Below are positions 53,355 through 61,676 of a stretch of DNA of 64,000 nucleotides, piece by piece. The stretch is from JL08 sp039969355. Its GTDB lineage: Bacteria; Pseudomonadota; Alphaproteobacteria; Rhodobacterales; Rhodobacteraceae. Both the position numbers and the translations under genes were made by a program. The notes below the pieces were generated by a model. That model was given only the letters and a program-made list of their open reading frames with translations, had not been told where the DNA came from and did no database searches. Where the stretch lies: the NCBI GenBank assembly GCA_039969355.1, contig JBDVOA010000029.1, forward strand, positions 186,001-250,000, read 5' to 3'. Position 1 is the stretch's first letter. Every line of letters starts with the position of its first letter.

Positions 53355-53682
53355 GAAAACCGCTCCCAATATCAAGAAGGCCGCAGTTTCGACATGGGTT
53401 GTATAATTGTCGCTGCGTTTACAACGCCATTATCACCCGTCGTTCGAAGTTTGGCAATTCCCCAAACCAAATCTTCGCTTTCCATTGGCCTTACGTGCTA
53501 GTTGGGCTCTGAACGGTCATTCGCCGCGCTTTGCATTAGTTACCGCTATACGGGATTGAGCCAACATCCGTATTTGTCGCTGCCATTGCATCTTCCTGTC
53601 GGAAGCATGATAGTTCGCCCATCTAGGTCAAAGGTCAAAGGCCGAACCAGTTTCATATCCGAAACCATGGAGAAAGTCCCCA
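53355..53682. other. Intergenic stretch between the DUF900 and next gene
   Basis: Two divergent promoters must lie here for the DUF900 gene (minus) and the small exported protein (plus), but no clear -35 or -10 box stands out. A short frame at 53502-53753 is a shadow with no credible product. I see no repeats or RNA gene. Confidence 0.4.
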
Positions 53683-54240
53683 ATGCGTCTCAGCCTCATC
53701 GCCGGTGCAATAGCAACCCTTCTTGCATTCCCCACCCTCGCGCAATCTACTGACAGTGCCGAGCGATCGGATACATTAACAGTCACCGGCAAAATTGAGG
53801 CGGTCAACACCGAAACACGCGAAGTGACAATCGTTGGTGAAGATGGCATGGCCACGGCCTTTGAGGCCAGAAATGACGTGGCCAATTTCGATCAGATCGA
53901 AGTGGGCGACCAGGTGACGCTGGAATACGTTGAAGGCGTTGCGCTCGCGATGGCCGACCCCGAAGACGATGGGGCACCTGAATTGGTAATTGCCGAAGCC
54001 AGAACTGCTCTGGGCAACAAACCTGGAGCCGCCGCAGTGGAGATGGTAAGTTTCGTGGTCGAGGTCGTAAGCTACGACGCCGACAGCCAAATGGCGACCA
54101 TCATATTTCCCGAAGGAGATGAACGTACATTGCCCGTGGATGACAGGATGGTGGAGTTCGCGAGCTCGCGCCAGCCAGGTGATCGGGTTGTTGTCGTAGT
54201 TGGTCAATCAGTAGCGGTGGCCGTTACGCCAAGCGAATAG
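53683..54240 (+). CDS. Periplasmic protein with an internal duplication, unknown
   Basis: Exported protein of 185 residues with signal MRLSLIAGAIATLLAFPTLA. Two similar beta-rich units follow. Unit 1 (about 33-90) is VTGKIEAVNTETREVTIVGEDGMATAFEARNDVANFDQIEVGDQVTLEYVEGVALAM, and unit 2 (about 123-182) is VEVVSYDADSQMATIIFPEGDERTLPVDDRMVEFASSRQPGDRVVVVVGQSVAVAV. Both have the V..V...T..V.V......T..F/L....... PGD.V pattern. It has no Cys. I do not recognise a named family; the pattern resembles small OB-fold periplasmic proteins. Confidence 0.65.
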   Translation: MRLSLIAGAIATLLAFPTLAQSTDSAERSDTLTVTGKIEAVNTETREVTIVGEDGMATAFEARNDVANFDQIEVGDQVTLEYVEGVALAMADPEDDGAPELVIAEARTALGNKPGAAAVEMVSFVVEVVSYDADSQMATIIFPEGDERTLPVDDRMVEFASSRQPGDRVVVVVGQSVAVAVTPSE

Positions 54241-54503
54241 CTCCGTCAGCCACACTTATCGTGAAGATTATGAGCCGAACCGTGTGAACAAACGGGACGT
54301 CAGCGTTGCGAACTTAGTTGTCTTTTCATCGCCGCCACTGGACTGCAACTTAGCGGACAAAGCGCCAATTCGCTACGCTCGACGAAATGGCGGCATCGAG
54401 AAAAGCCTGGGTAGTTTAAGTTGGTCGACGAAGACAGTTTCTTTAGTTTTGATTGCCACAAAAGCTTACTCGGTAGTGTCTTGAAACTCTGTCCTGACCT
54501 GAA

Positions 54504-55013
54504 CTACGCGTGATAAGGCTCAATCTTTTCGGCAGACAGCGCATATCCGATGTCTGCAAGGTGTGTTGAAGTTGATGACACACCAAACATACCAGTGACG
54601 TGGACCGGTTCGAATAACCCTGCGCTTTCGTAGGGTTCTTCTGTCGTCACAAAAACCAATTGATTGGCAGGTGGTGGTGGGACGTGGACGCAAGCACCGA
54701 CAAACGGTACGAGTATGAAGGCGACCACTCCGGTGCCCCTTTGTTCGATTGGCACGACAAACCCAGGAAGACGAACAATCTGACCATTCCAATCCGTTCT
54801 GACTTCGCTCGACTCTGGTTGTTGGCTGGAGAGAGGCGCGCTTTCATGGTCGATAAAACCTTGCAACACATTTGGAATGGATGTTTCACCTTCAGGAAGC
54901 AGGTCATTCCAACTCAGATCAACCACATCTTCCGCCTGCGCGATTTGCGGCAGCAGCGTCGCTGCCGTCAGGCCTGCCAGTAGCCTTCGCCGATCAATTG
55001 AGCGTCTCACCAT
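54504..55013 (-). CDS. DUF3299 protein with twin-arginine signal (ZrgD/E-like, copy 1)
   Basis: Exported protein of 169 residues. ATG 55013 starts MVRRSIDRRRLLAGLTAATLLPQIAQA, a Tat-type signal. The mature part has the DUF3299 core RLPGFVVPIEQRG...FILVPFVGACVHVPPPPANQLVFV near 75-112. Its start lies inside the end of the upstream paralogue (seven-base overlap). In Vibrio cholerae DUF3299 proteins are part of the ZrgABCDE zinc-uptake operon; here they are the last genes of a Zur-fronted operon. Precise role is not known. Confidence 0.82.
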   Translation of the reverse strand: MVRRSIDRRRLLAGLTAATLLPQIAQAEDVVDLSWNDLLPEGETSIPNVLQGFIDHESAPLSSQQPESSEVRTDWNGQIVRLPGFVVPIEQRGTGVVAFILVPFVGACVHVPPPPANQLVFVTTEEPYESAGLFEPVHVTGMFGVSSTSTHLADIGYALSAEKIEPYHA

Positions 55014-55519
55014 TCGTAAACCGTCATTTCTTCGGCGGAGATTGAATAGCCCGTCTGACCAAGATTGGTTGACTGCAATTGGGTCCTCATGGTTCCGGTC
55101 ACCCAGACTGGATCCCAGAGTTGATCTCCTGGCCATGGCTCCTTGGTTTCCACCATAACAAGTTGATTTGCCGGTGGTGGTGGCGTGTGTATGCATGCGC
55201 CAACATAAGGGACCAACATGAAATCCTTGACGCCCTCAGCGCTGACGTCAAACGGGATAATGAAGCCGGGCATCTTGATGTAGGCACCATTCAACGACTC
55301 ATTCAATTTTGTGCTATTGGCGTCGTAGATGGGGTTCCAGAGATCGTTGGCCTCATCCAATTCTCCTTCGCCGATGATCTCGGAATATGCCACACCCGGA
55401 GGAATAAGGTCATCCCACATGATTTCTCGCGGGCTCGCTGCCCAGAGGCGTCGTGGCAGTGCGAAACTGGCCAAGCCGATTGCGATACTCTGCCGGCGCG
55501 TCCATGTTTTCATCTTCAA
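55007..55519 (-). CDS. DUF3299 protein with twin-arginine signal (ZrgD/E-like, copy 2)
   Basis: Exported protein of 170 residues, paralogue of the next gene downstream. The signal MKMKTWTRRQSIAIGLASFALPRRLWAA has an RRQ twin-arginine type site. The core is IKMPGFIIPFDVSAEGVKDFMLVPYVGACIHTPPPPANQLVMV, near 79-120. The mature parts share the GAC(V/I)H(V/T)PPPPANQL motif. Tandem copies with different surroundings suggest paired partners in the zinc system. It lies 54 bases downstream of the exported protein gene in the operon. Confidence 0.82.
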   Translation of the reverse strand: MKMKTWTRRQSIAIGLASFALPRRLWAASPREIMWDDLIPPGVAYSEIIGEGELDEANDLWNPIYDANSTKLNESLNGAYIKMPGFIIPFDVSAEGVKDFMLVPYVGACIHTPPPPANQLVMVETKEPWPGDQLWDPVWVTGTMRTQLQSTNLGQTGYSISAEEMTVYEW

Positions 55520-55573
55520 AGTATCCCTTTACGTATATGACTAACCCGGTGGCCTAACCAAATAGAGGCTTTG

Positions 55574-56677
55574 TCAATCGGCTGGATTTGACTGTCTCTG
55601 CGCCCGATTGACATAACTGGCGATTGCAAACTGATCACTTGGGTTTTGGACAGTTCTCTGTTGCATAACCAGATTAAGTGTCCTGCCTTGGGACCAGTCA
55701 TTGCGATTGGAGAAATGCCGCGCCACCAGAATGGCTGCTTCCGGCCGTCGCTCGACCAACGTCGCGAGCGTTTTGCGTATGGCGTTACGCAAACCCGGTG
55801 TGCCGACGCCATTTTGAATTGCCAGCGCTTCTACAACTTGCTCCAACTTGTCCAATTGCTGGGTGGAATCCTCTAGCAGCGTTGTTTCTAACCGGGCGAG
55901 TCCGTCAACGCCGTCCAGTTCGACAAGGGCAGTCGCGAAAGCCCCTAAATTCCTAGCGTAATCCCACCCTCGAGTACGATCAAAAAAATCCTGGACCTCT
56001 GTGCGCGCGGAATCTTCGCCCGTTAACCCGAGCAATAGAACACGGATAGATTGGAATGGGTAACCTTCCCGGGTCCACATCTCGGCCAACAATTCTTGGC
56101 TGGAAAGCGCAGAGTCCATCTGTCGCAACATTTCATAAGGCGCTTTATCAACTTCACGCAGTGCCAGGTAGCGGATCGCCGCGTCCGGGTGATCGATCAG
56201 CGATGCAAACAGGGAGAAGCGCTCTTGCCCAAAGCCATTACCCCAATCGCTGGCATTGCCCAGCACTCGATCAATGACCGAACGATAATCCTCATTTACA
56301 TAGCTGATCCTTTGCCAGTCTCCCTCTGGGTTGCGTCCAAAAAGCACGGCATGCTTCGGGTACAAAGCCATTTTTCGACGCATAACGCTGTCAACGAGGT
56401 GCGGTAAGGGTTCTGCCGGTCCAGTTCCACGCAAGACCTCTACCGGCGCGAATGCGAATGCATTATCCTGCGCCGGCCTTGCCAGTATGATATCTGTATC
56501 ACCAAGCAGCCAGTCCGCAGCGGTTTTTTCGGGGACGTAATAATGGAATGAACAAGCGAGTGCTGCACCGCTTTCAACGAGTCCGCTGAACAGCGATGCA
56601 ATTACTCCAGCGCGAATGCCGCCGCACATTCGGCGGCCTCGAAACATCAATGGTACGTAGTGTCTCAGAGATTTCAT
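55574..56677 (-). CDS. Exported protein of unknown family in the Zur-linked operon
   Basis: Protein of 367 residues. The N-terminus MKSLRHYVPLMFRGRRMCGGIRAGVIASLFSGLVESGAALA is a likely signal, cut near ACSFHYYVP. The mature part is helical from about residue 150 on, with HEAT-like spacing (DHPDAAIRYLALREVDKAPYEMLRQM, LARLETTLLEDSTQQLDKLEQVVEALA). No family is recognised. Because it sits inside the ABC operon, overlapping the permease gene by ATGA, it probably works with the transport complex. A Vibrio-type Zrg set has no known matching gene. Confidence 0.65.
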   Translation of the reverse strand: MKSLRHYVPLMFRGRRMCGGIRAGVIASLFSGLVESGAALACSFHYYVPEKTAADWLLGDTDIILARPAQDNAFAFAPVEVLRGTGPAEPLPHLVDSVMRRKMALYPKHAVLFGRNPEGDWQRISYVNEDYRSVIDRVLGNASDWGNGFGQERFSLFASLIDHPDAAIRYLALREVDKAPYEMLRQMDSALSSQELLAEMWTREGYPFQSIRVLLLGLTGEDSARTEVQDFFDRTRGWDYARNLGAFATALVELDGVDGLARLETTLLEDSTQQLDKLEQVVEALAIQNGVGTPGLRNAIRKTLATLVERRPEAAILVARHFSNRNDWSQGRTLNLVMQQRTVQNPSDQFAIASYVNRAQRQSNPAD

Positions 56678-57924
56678 GACCTGACCATCATACCATCGGC
56701 GAGTGACATACGATAGGCCCTCAAGGCTGGAACGAGGCTCACAATTGCGCTAGCTCCGATCACCACCAGAATGACCGCTGCCTCTCGCATCTCAGGAGCG
56801 TCGATAGGCAACCAAAGACCAAAGGCGCTGTCCACAACAGGCTGCGCTAAGATCAATCCGACATAGAGCAAAGCCAGACCGAGCACTGCCCCGACTGCTG
56901 CCATAAGCATCGCTTCAAGCACCAACAGGCTGAGGATGGTCATTGGTCGCGCACCCATGGCCCGAAAAATCGCCATTTCGCGACGACGTTCGCTCAGGCT
57001 TGAAAAGATCGTCGCCATCATTCCGATCAATGCCGTAACAACGACCATAGCTGAAACGGCCAACAACGCGGTTTCAGCTATGCCAACGATGCCCCAAAGC
57101 TCTTGCAATGCGACACCGGGCAGAATCGCAAGCAAGGGTTCTTCCGGGTATTCATTGATCGCACGCTGAAGGGCGAATGTCTGCAATGGGCTTTCCACGC
57201 CAACCAGCGCTGCGGTCACTGCCTTTGGCGTCAGATCCATCTGGCGGATCACATCGGCAGGTGTGGATTGCCCGGGGATTTGCGCCCCGCTTTGCCAATC
57301 CACGTGGATCGCCTCGATCGCCTCCATGCCGACAATGACGGTTCGGTCCACCGGTGTGCCTGTCTTGGCCAGAATGCCAGACACGTGGAAAGGTTGATCT
57401 TTGTGCTCGGTAAAAGAAGCGAGACCATGGGCAACGACAATCGGATCATCCACGCCATACCCTAGCGTTTCAGCGACATCCGCGCCGATGACCGTGTCAA
57501 AAAGGTCATCCATGATGACACCCTCAGCCACCTCAAGCGACCTGCCTTGGCGAAATTTGTAATGCTCAAAAAAGGCCTGCGTCGTGCCCATGACACGGAA
57601 TTGCCGGTGACTGTCTCCCAACGAGATCGGTACGATCCATTCAACGTCTTGCCGAGCGGCGATATCTTGGAAACTTTGCCACGTGACATTGTTTGTCGCA
57701 TTGCCGATGCGAAACACCGAGTAAAGCAGTAGCTGCACAGAACCTGACCGGGCACCGACGATCAGGTCCGTTCCCGAGATCGTGTCTGCAAAGCTGGCCT
57801 TAGCTCCGGTGCGCACCTTTTCGACACCAAGGTAAAGTGCCACGGACAAGGCAATAGCAAGGATCGTCATCCCTACCGTAAGCGCGCGCGCAAAGAGCGA
57901 TGCAATGGCAAGGCGCACGATCAT
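56674..57924 (-). CDS. ABC transporter permease, FtsX/MacB-type
   Basis: Inner-membrane permease of 416 residues. One N-terminal helix (IASLFARALTVGMTILAIALSVALYLG) is followed by a large periplasmic MacB-core region, then three C-terminal helices (AETALLAVSAMVVVTALIGMMA; MTILSLLVLEAMLMAAVGAVLGLALLYVGLIL; EAAVILVVIGASAIVSLVPALRAY), the FtsX layout. SLSERRREMAIFRAMGA lies before the last pair, a typical coupling motif. It overlaps the ATPase gene by ATGA. In the ZrgABC model this is the ZrgC permease. Confidence 0.9.
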   Translation of the reverse strand: MIVRLAIASLFARALTVGMTILAIALSVALYLGVEKVRTGAKASFADTISGTDLIVGARSGSVQLLLYSVFRIGNATNNVTWQSFQDIAARQDVEWIVPISLGDSHRQFRVMGTTQAFFEHYKFRQGRSLEVAEGVIMDDLFDTVIGADVAETLGYGVDDPIVVAHGLASFTEHKDQPFHVSGILAKTGTPVDRTVIVGMEAIEAIHVDWQSGAQIPGQSTPADVIRQMDLTPKAVTAALVGVESPLQTFALQRAINEYPEEPLLAILPGVALQELWGIVGIAETALLAVSAMVVVTALIGMMATIFSSLSERRREMAIFRAMGARPMTILSLLVLEAMLMAAVGAVLGLALLYVGLILAQPVVDSAFGLWLPIDAPEMREAAVILVVIGASAIVSLVPALRAYRMSLADGMMVRS

Positions 57925-58616
57925 GCGGCGGTCCGCTCGATCTGGGCAATGTCTTCCATGCGAACCACCCGGTCGAAACGGTTCCCCAATCGCGGATCAT
58001 GGCTAACCATCAAAAGCGATGTGTTGTGGGCAGACGTTTGTTGAAAAAGCAGGTCCAGAAAAGCCGCCTGACTGTTTGCATCAAGGGCTGACGTCGGTTC
58101 ATCCGCGATAATGAGCGGTGGCTGACCAATCAAGGCCCGTGCCACAGCCACCCGCTGTTGCTGGCCCACGCTCAGGGCACTGGCCGAGGCGGCGAAGACA
58201 TCCTGTGGCAAACCAAGTTGCGAACACAGGGCGACGGCGGTGGCTTTTGCATCTCCCGCGCGTTTGCGCCGGTCCGGAGCAAACCGGAGCGGCAGCAGGA
58301 TGTTGTCGGCGACGGTTCCGAAAGGCAGAAGATTGAACTGCTGAAAGATCACTCCGATCTGTTCGGCGCGGAACCGGTCGCGCGCCCCACTGGCCAGCTT
58401 GGCAATGTCGGTTCCGGCGACGCGCACCGTCCCTTTATGGGGCAGGATGGTGCCACAGATCAGTGACAGCAAAGTGGATTTGCCCGATCCACTTTCTCCC
58501 AGCAGCAATACAGATTCGCCTTCTTCGACGGAAAAGTCAGGCAAGGACAATGCGAACCTTGTCCGGCCGGGCCAATGAAACCGGACCTCGGTAAGTTCAA
58601 GGACCGCATGTTTCAC
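57921..58616 (-). CDS. ABC transporter ATP-binding protein (ZrgB-like)
   Basis: ATPase of 231 residues. Walker A is GESGSGKST with Lys 46, a Q-loop FQQFNLLPFG follows near residue 90, signature LSVGQQQRVAVARAL near 140 and Walker B LIIADEPTSALD near 160. The start is set at GTG 58616, which opens KHAVLELTEVRF and lies one base after the stop of the upstream DUF2796 gene; the longer frame upstream is not used. Partner of the FtsX-type permease. Confidence 0.93.
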   Translation of the reverse strand: MKHAVLELTEVRFHWPGRTRFALSLPDFSVEEGESVLLLGESGSGKSTLLSLICGTILPHKGTVRVAGTDIAKLASGARDRFRAEQIGVIFQQFNLLPFGTVADNILLPLRFAPDRRKRAGDAKATAVALCSQLGLPQDVFAASASALSVGQQQRVAVARALIGQPPLIIADEPTSALDANSQAAFLDLLFQQTSAHNTSLLMVSHDPRLGNRFDRVVRMEDIAQIERTAA

Positions 58617-58617
58617 T

Positions 58618-59253
58618 CTAGAAAAGGCTCCGCAGGTCAAGCACTGGCGCATCATGCTGAACTTCGAAAGCCTGCGCACTGGAGCCGGTGATGATTTGCA
58701 CCTCAAGCTCACGTGCGTTCTCGAACGTCTCGAAATAAGTAAAGGTTATCTCGGTCAACGCTTCGGGATTGGCGCATGCAAGCGTATATTCGGCGTGGAA
58801 TTCGGTATGCCCAGCTTCGTCGGCATGTTCTTCATGTTCAACATGCTCTTCATGATCTGCATGATCCGCATCGGCTGCATGGTCGTCATGATCCTTGTGG
58901 TCGTCGTGTCCCGCCTCTTCCGTGTGCTCGGCGTGGGCCTCTTCACTCTCTAGCGCAGCGCTGGCCAGTGTGACGGAACATTCAGCCGCGGCCGGAATTA
59001 CGAACAGATCAAGCGGGGTCGCAAGTGTCGCAACGGCAGCATCTACCGCCGCACGGTCAGTTTCGCTTTCAGCGGCATATTCGAACCCGACAATATCCGC
59101 TCCCGGCGCCTGAAACTCCATGGCCACTGCCGTGCCATCAATCGCAATATTCAGGGCGCCGACACCATGTTCATGAGCGTCAAGTTGACGGGCTTCTTCT
59201 GCAAGGGCCGGTACGGCTGCAAGGATAGCGATCAAAGAAAGTGACTGTTTCAT
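58618..59253 (-). CDS. DUF2796 (ZrgA-like) histidine-rich periplasmic protein
   Basis: Exported metal-binding protein of 211 residues with signal MKQSLSLIAILAAVPALA and a DAHEHGVGALNIAIDG opening typical of DUF2796. Residues about 106-150 form an Asp/Glu/His-rich metal-sponge with repeats of DHxDH and EHxEH type. In Vibrio cholerae the DUF2796 protein is ZrgA, the periplasmic zinc binder of the ZrgABCDE uptake system. It is the first structural gene after the regulator (31-base gap). Zinc as ligand is inferred from family and the Zur site upstream. Confidence 0.9.
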   Translation of the reverse strand: MKQSLSLIAILAAVPALAEEARQLDAHEHGVGALNIAIDGTAVAMEFQAPGADIVGFEYAAESETDRAAVDAAVATLATPLDLFVIPAAAECSVTLASAALESEEAHAEHTEEAGHDDHKDHDDHAADADHADHEEHVEHEEHADEAGHTEFHAEYTLACANPEALTEITFTYFETFENARELEVQIITGSSAQAFEVQHDAPVLDLRSLF

Positions 59254-59284
59254 GTAGGGTCCTATTCATCTGGTTTCATTGGGA

Positions 59285-59671
59285 TTAGGCTGCACAGGTT
59301 CCGCATTGCCCGTGAATTTCAACGATATGCCGCGCCGCGCGGAACGCGCTGAGGTCTGTGAGCGTGGTCAGTTTCGGCAAAAGACTGCTGCCATCATGCT
59401 CTTCGACCGATCCGCAGTCTCCACAAATCGCGAGGACCGGAACACTTTCAGTATGATTACAGCGACAGGGCACAAAAGCCTTGATGGATTCGAGCCGATG
59501 CGCCCGCCCCTGATCCGTCAGCGCCGACAAAGTGCGATAGACGGTCGGCGGCGCGATATCCGGCTCATCCGCTTGTAATTCTTCAAGTATCTGGTAGGCA
59601 GTCATCGGCTTTTCGCAGGCATTTAGTACTCTTAGAACATCGTCCTGTCGTGCCGTGGCTATCTTTCTCAT
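59285..59671 (-). CDS. zur: Zur-type zinc uptake regulator (Fur family)
   Basis: Repressor of zinc-uptake genes under zinc-replete conditions. The 128-residue product has a winged-helix domain (MTAYQILEELQADEPDIAPPTVYRTLSALTDQG), then VPCRCNHTES and a CxxC pair (C83 and C86, AICGDCGSVEEHDG), and a second CxxC pair (C123 and C126, HGQCGTC) for the structural zinc site. The spacing fits Zur better than Fur or PerR. It leads the operon with DUF2796 and the ABC genes, and a 24-bp near-palindrome 25 bases upstream suggests autoregulation. Confidence 0.88.
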   Translation of the reverse strand: MRKIATARQDDVLRVLNACEKPMTAYQILEELQADEPDIAPPTVYRTLSALTDQGRAHRLESIKAFVPCRCNHTESVPVLAICGDCGSVEEHDGSSLLPKLTTLTDLSAFRAARHIVEIHGQCGTCAA

Positions 59672-59695
59672 GTTCGAATCTCCGATGTGTAAAAA

Positions 59696-59719
59696 TTTGT
59701 TATTTTATAAAGTAACAAA
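59696..59719. promoter_or_regulatory. Zur-box-like near-palindromic operator
   Basis: Bases 59696-59719 form a 24-bp palindrome with one mismatched pair, with the core TGTTAxTTTATAAAxTAACA. It lies 25 bases upstream of the zur start. The length and AT-rich symmetry fit Fur-family operators. Zur autorepression of the whole operon is inferred. Confidence 0.75.
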
Positions 59720-59923
59720 TATCAAGAAAGGAAGTTCTGACGTTCATGCAATTGGGGAAATCAGATGCTAGGGCTCTGAGCCGTCGCTTAGCGCATTTTG
59801 CTACGCGTTTTGCCAAGAACTTGCAGCAACAAGCAAAAACACCCACCTAGTTAACTCATGTCCCCTCCAAAAAAGCTTAGTTCGCTTCAAAACAGCAAAC
59901 TACTATCCCATGTCGGTCGCAAC

Positions 59924-61282
59924 TCACCTAGAATCACCTTGGTTCATTGGTTGATCAGGGTTCCAACCGGCAGCATACATACCTTGCGCAAGTTGTTCGC
60001 CTAACGCCGGATTCTCGAACAGGCTCAAAAAAATGAGATCCACTCTGTTATCCGGCCAGTTAGATTCGTATTTGCGTACAAGCTCAACTGCGCGGTCTTC
60101 CCGGCCCAAGTAGTGATTTCCAGCCATCATGTAAGCGACCGGCACAGGCCCCATAGGAGCACCCTTTGCAATAGCTGTTTCAAAATCCTCAATCGACTTG
60201 GAATAATTCTTCATGTGAAAGTATGACGCTGCGCGCGCATTTCTGAAGACATATCCTGCATCGCCGTCCATTTGCGCCAGCATCTGAGAAGTCTCTTTGA
60301 TAACGCGTTCAAATTCCCCTGAGTAGAGAAGTATCAGCGCGTTGAATTCCAGAAGGTGTGGGTTTAGTGGATCAAGAAGCTGCGCCTTTTCAGACCACGA
60401 CCTTGCTTCATCGTAATTGCCAGATGCGAACTCCGCCCACGCCCTTGCCGATAATGCCCAGGCGGAGGTCGGCGAAAGATCCAGCGCCTTTTTCGAAAGA
60501 GAAACAGAATGACCAAGCAAGCTTTCGGATTTGGCTTTGTCTGTTGTCAGAAGGGACTTCAATCCCTGAATCTGCGATGCGCCTGCGTACCCTCCTTCGT
60601 AGGTTTCGTCGATTTGCATGGCCGATTCAAAGATTAATAAATCGGCGCGAAGTCTTTCCGGATTGAAGGCCGGGAAGATCATATCGCGCCCTTGCTCGGC
60701 GAGATTGGCGGATTGTAATCGCTTCGGGGATGTGTCGAACAACACCGTTCTTCGATTTTCCTCAGTATCTTCCGCTGTCAGTTGAGAATGATCTGACTGA
60801 AAGTACCAGACGCCGAGCGATAAGAGACAAGCACCCACAAGTGCAGTAGTCAGAAAGAGAGTTTTTCGTCGCGCTCGGCCACTTTGAAATATTAAATCCC
60901 GCGTTCTACTGTCGTCGGCAATTGCGTGAAAAACCGGAACATACCCTCCCATGGGCAAGTCAATTCGCGTTAAGGTGCTTGATCCCTCAGCGCCATAATA
61001 ATCGGCCAACTTTCTGCGAATGCGACCCGCATCAACACGAACAACACTTTCGCGCTGCTCTATCTCGTCAGGTTCATAACCGTACACGTCAAGCGCAATG
61101 GATTATTCACGAATTAGGTCACCACGCCCTGCCAGTTTCTCTTCGACCACATATCGAAGAAAACCCATCAGGCGATCAGATCCCGAAAAGCTGCTGGATT
61201 TAGCAAGCGTCTCTACTACGGCGCGGACATCTTCATCAGAAATAACGTGGTCAGCGTCGGTATCTGGTGGCCTGTCCAACAT
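59924..61282 (-). pseudogene. CadC-like TPR regulator interrupted by an in-frame TAA
   Basis: The reading frame continues without shift from ATG 61282 to the stop at 59924 except for TAA at 61103-61105. Before it: DEDVRAVVETLAKSS...FLRYVVEEKLAGRGDLIRE. After it, in the same frame: SIALDVYGYEPDEIEQRESVVRVDAGRIRRKLADYYGAEG. In the related family this position reads about REYSIALDVYG, so one base change from TAC or TAT explains the stop. A helix (TLFLTTALVGACLLSLGVWYF) and TPR-like repeats form the C-terminal half. The 387-residue tail could still be made from GTG 61087, but it would lack the N-terminal region. Ribosome site AAAGGGA before 61282 supports the full-length start. Confidence 0.7.
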
Positions 61283-61433
61283 AAAAATCCCTTTGAATAC
61301 TGCAGGATGCACTGCTGATGCTACGGTAGCATGCGACCTGATAGGTTTAAACAGACGACGGAATGTCTCATGATATGTTTCATATGACGAAAGCAGCCGG
61401 TGCTGAGAATTGGACAGACAACAAGAATTGGAA

Positions 61434-61664
61434 ATGAGTTTTGGAATAGGGTTTTCGCAAATAAAAAAGTTGCAAAGCCAAGATCCATTGCTGGAAGAAC
61501 TTTTGTCAGATTATCTGGCTTTGTCTCGTGATGTGGATGCCGCCAGAAACAGTTTTGACGTTGACGTGGAAAAATTTCTGTTGGATGCCCAAGACAGTCT
61601 CTTGGCGCTTGAAGCGGAAATCAGAGAGAAACTTTTTTGTGCCGAGCAGATAGCTAAATATTAG
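61434..61664 (+). CDS. Small helical protein before a sulfatase
   Basis: Protein of 76 residues from ATG 61434 (a TTG 24 bases upstream is less likely). It is helical and acidic, with SFGIGFSQIKKLQSQDPLLEELLSDYLALSRDVDAARNSFDVDVEKFLLDAQDSLLALEAEIREKLF. No family is recognised. It ends 12 bases before the sulfatase gene on the same strand, so it is co-transcribed. It has no signal peptide or Cys pair. Confidence 0.55.
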   Translation: MSFGIGFSQIKKLQSQDPLLEELLSDYLALSRDVDAARNSFDVDVEKFLLDAQDSLLALEAEIREKLFCAEQIAKY

Positions 61665-61676
61665 AGAGGAACGCGG

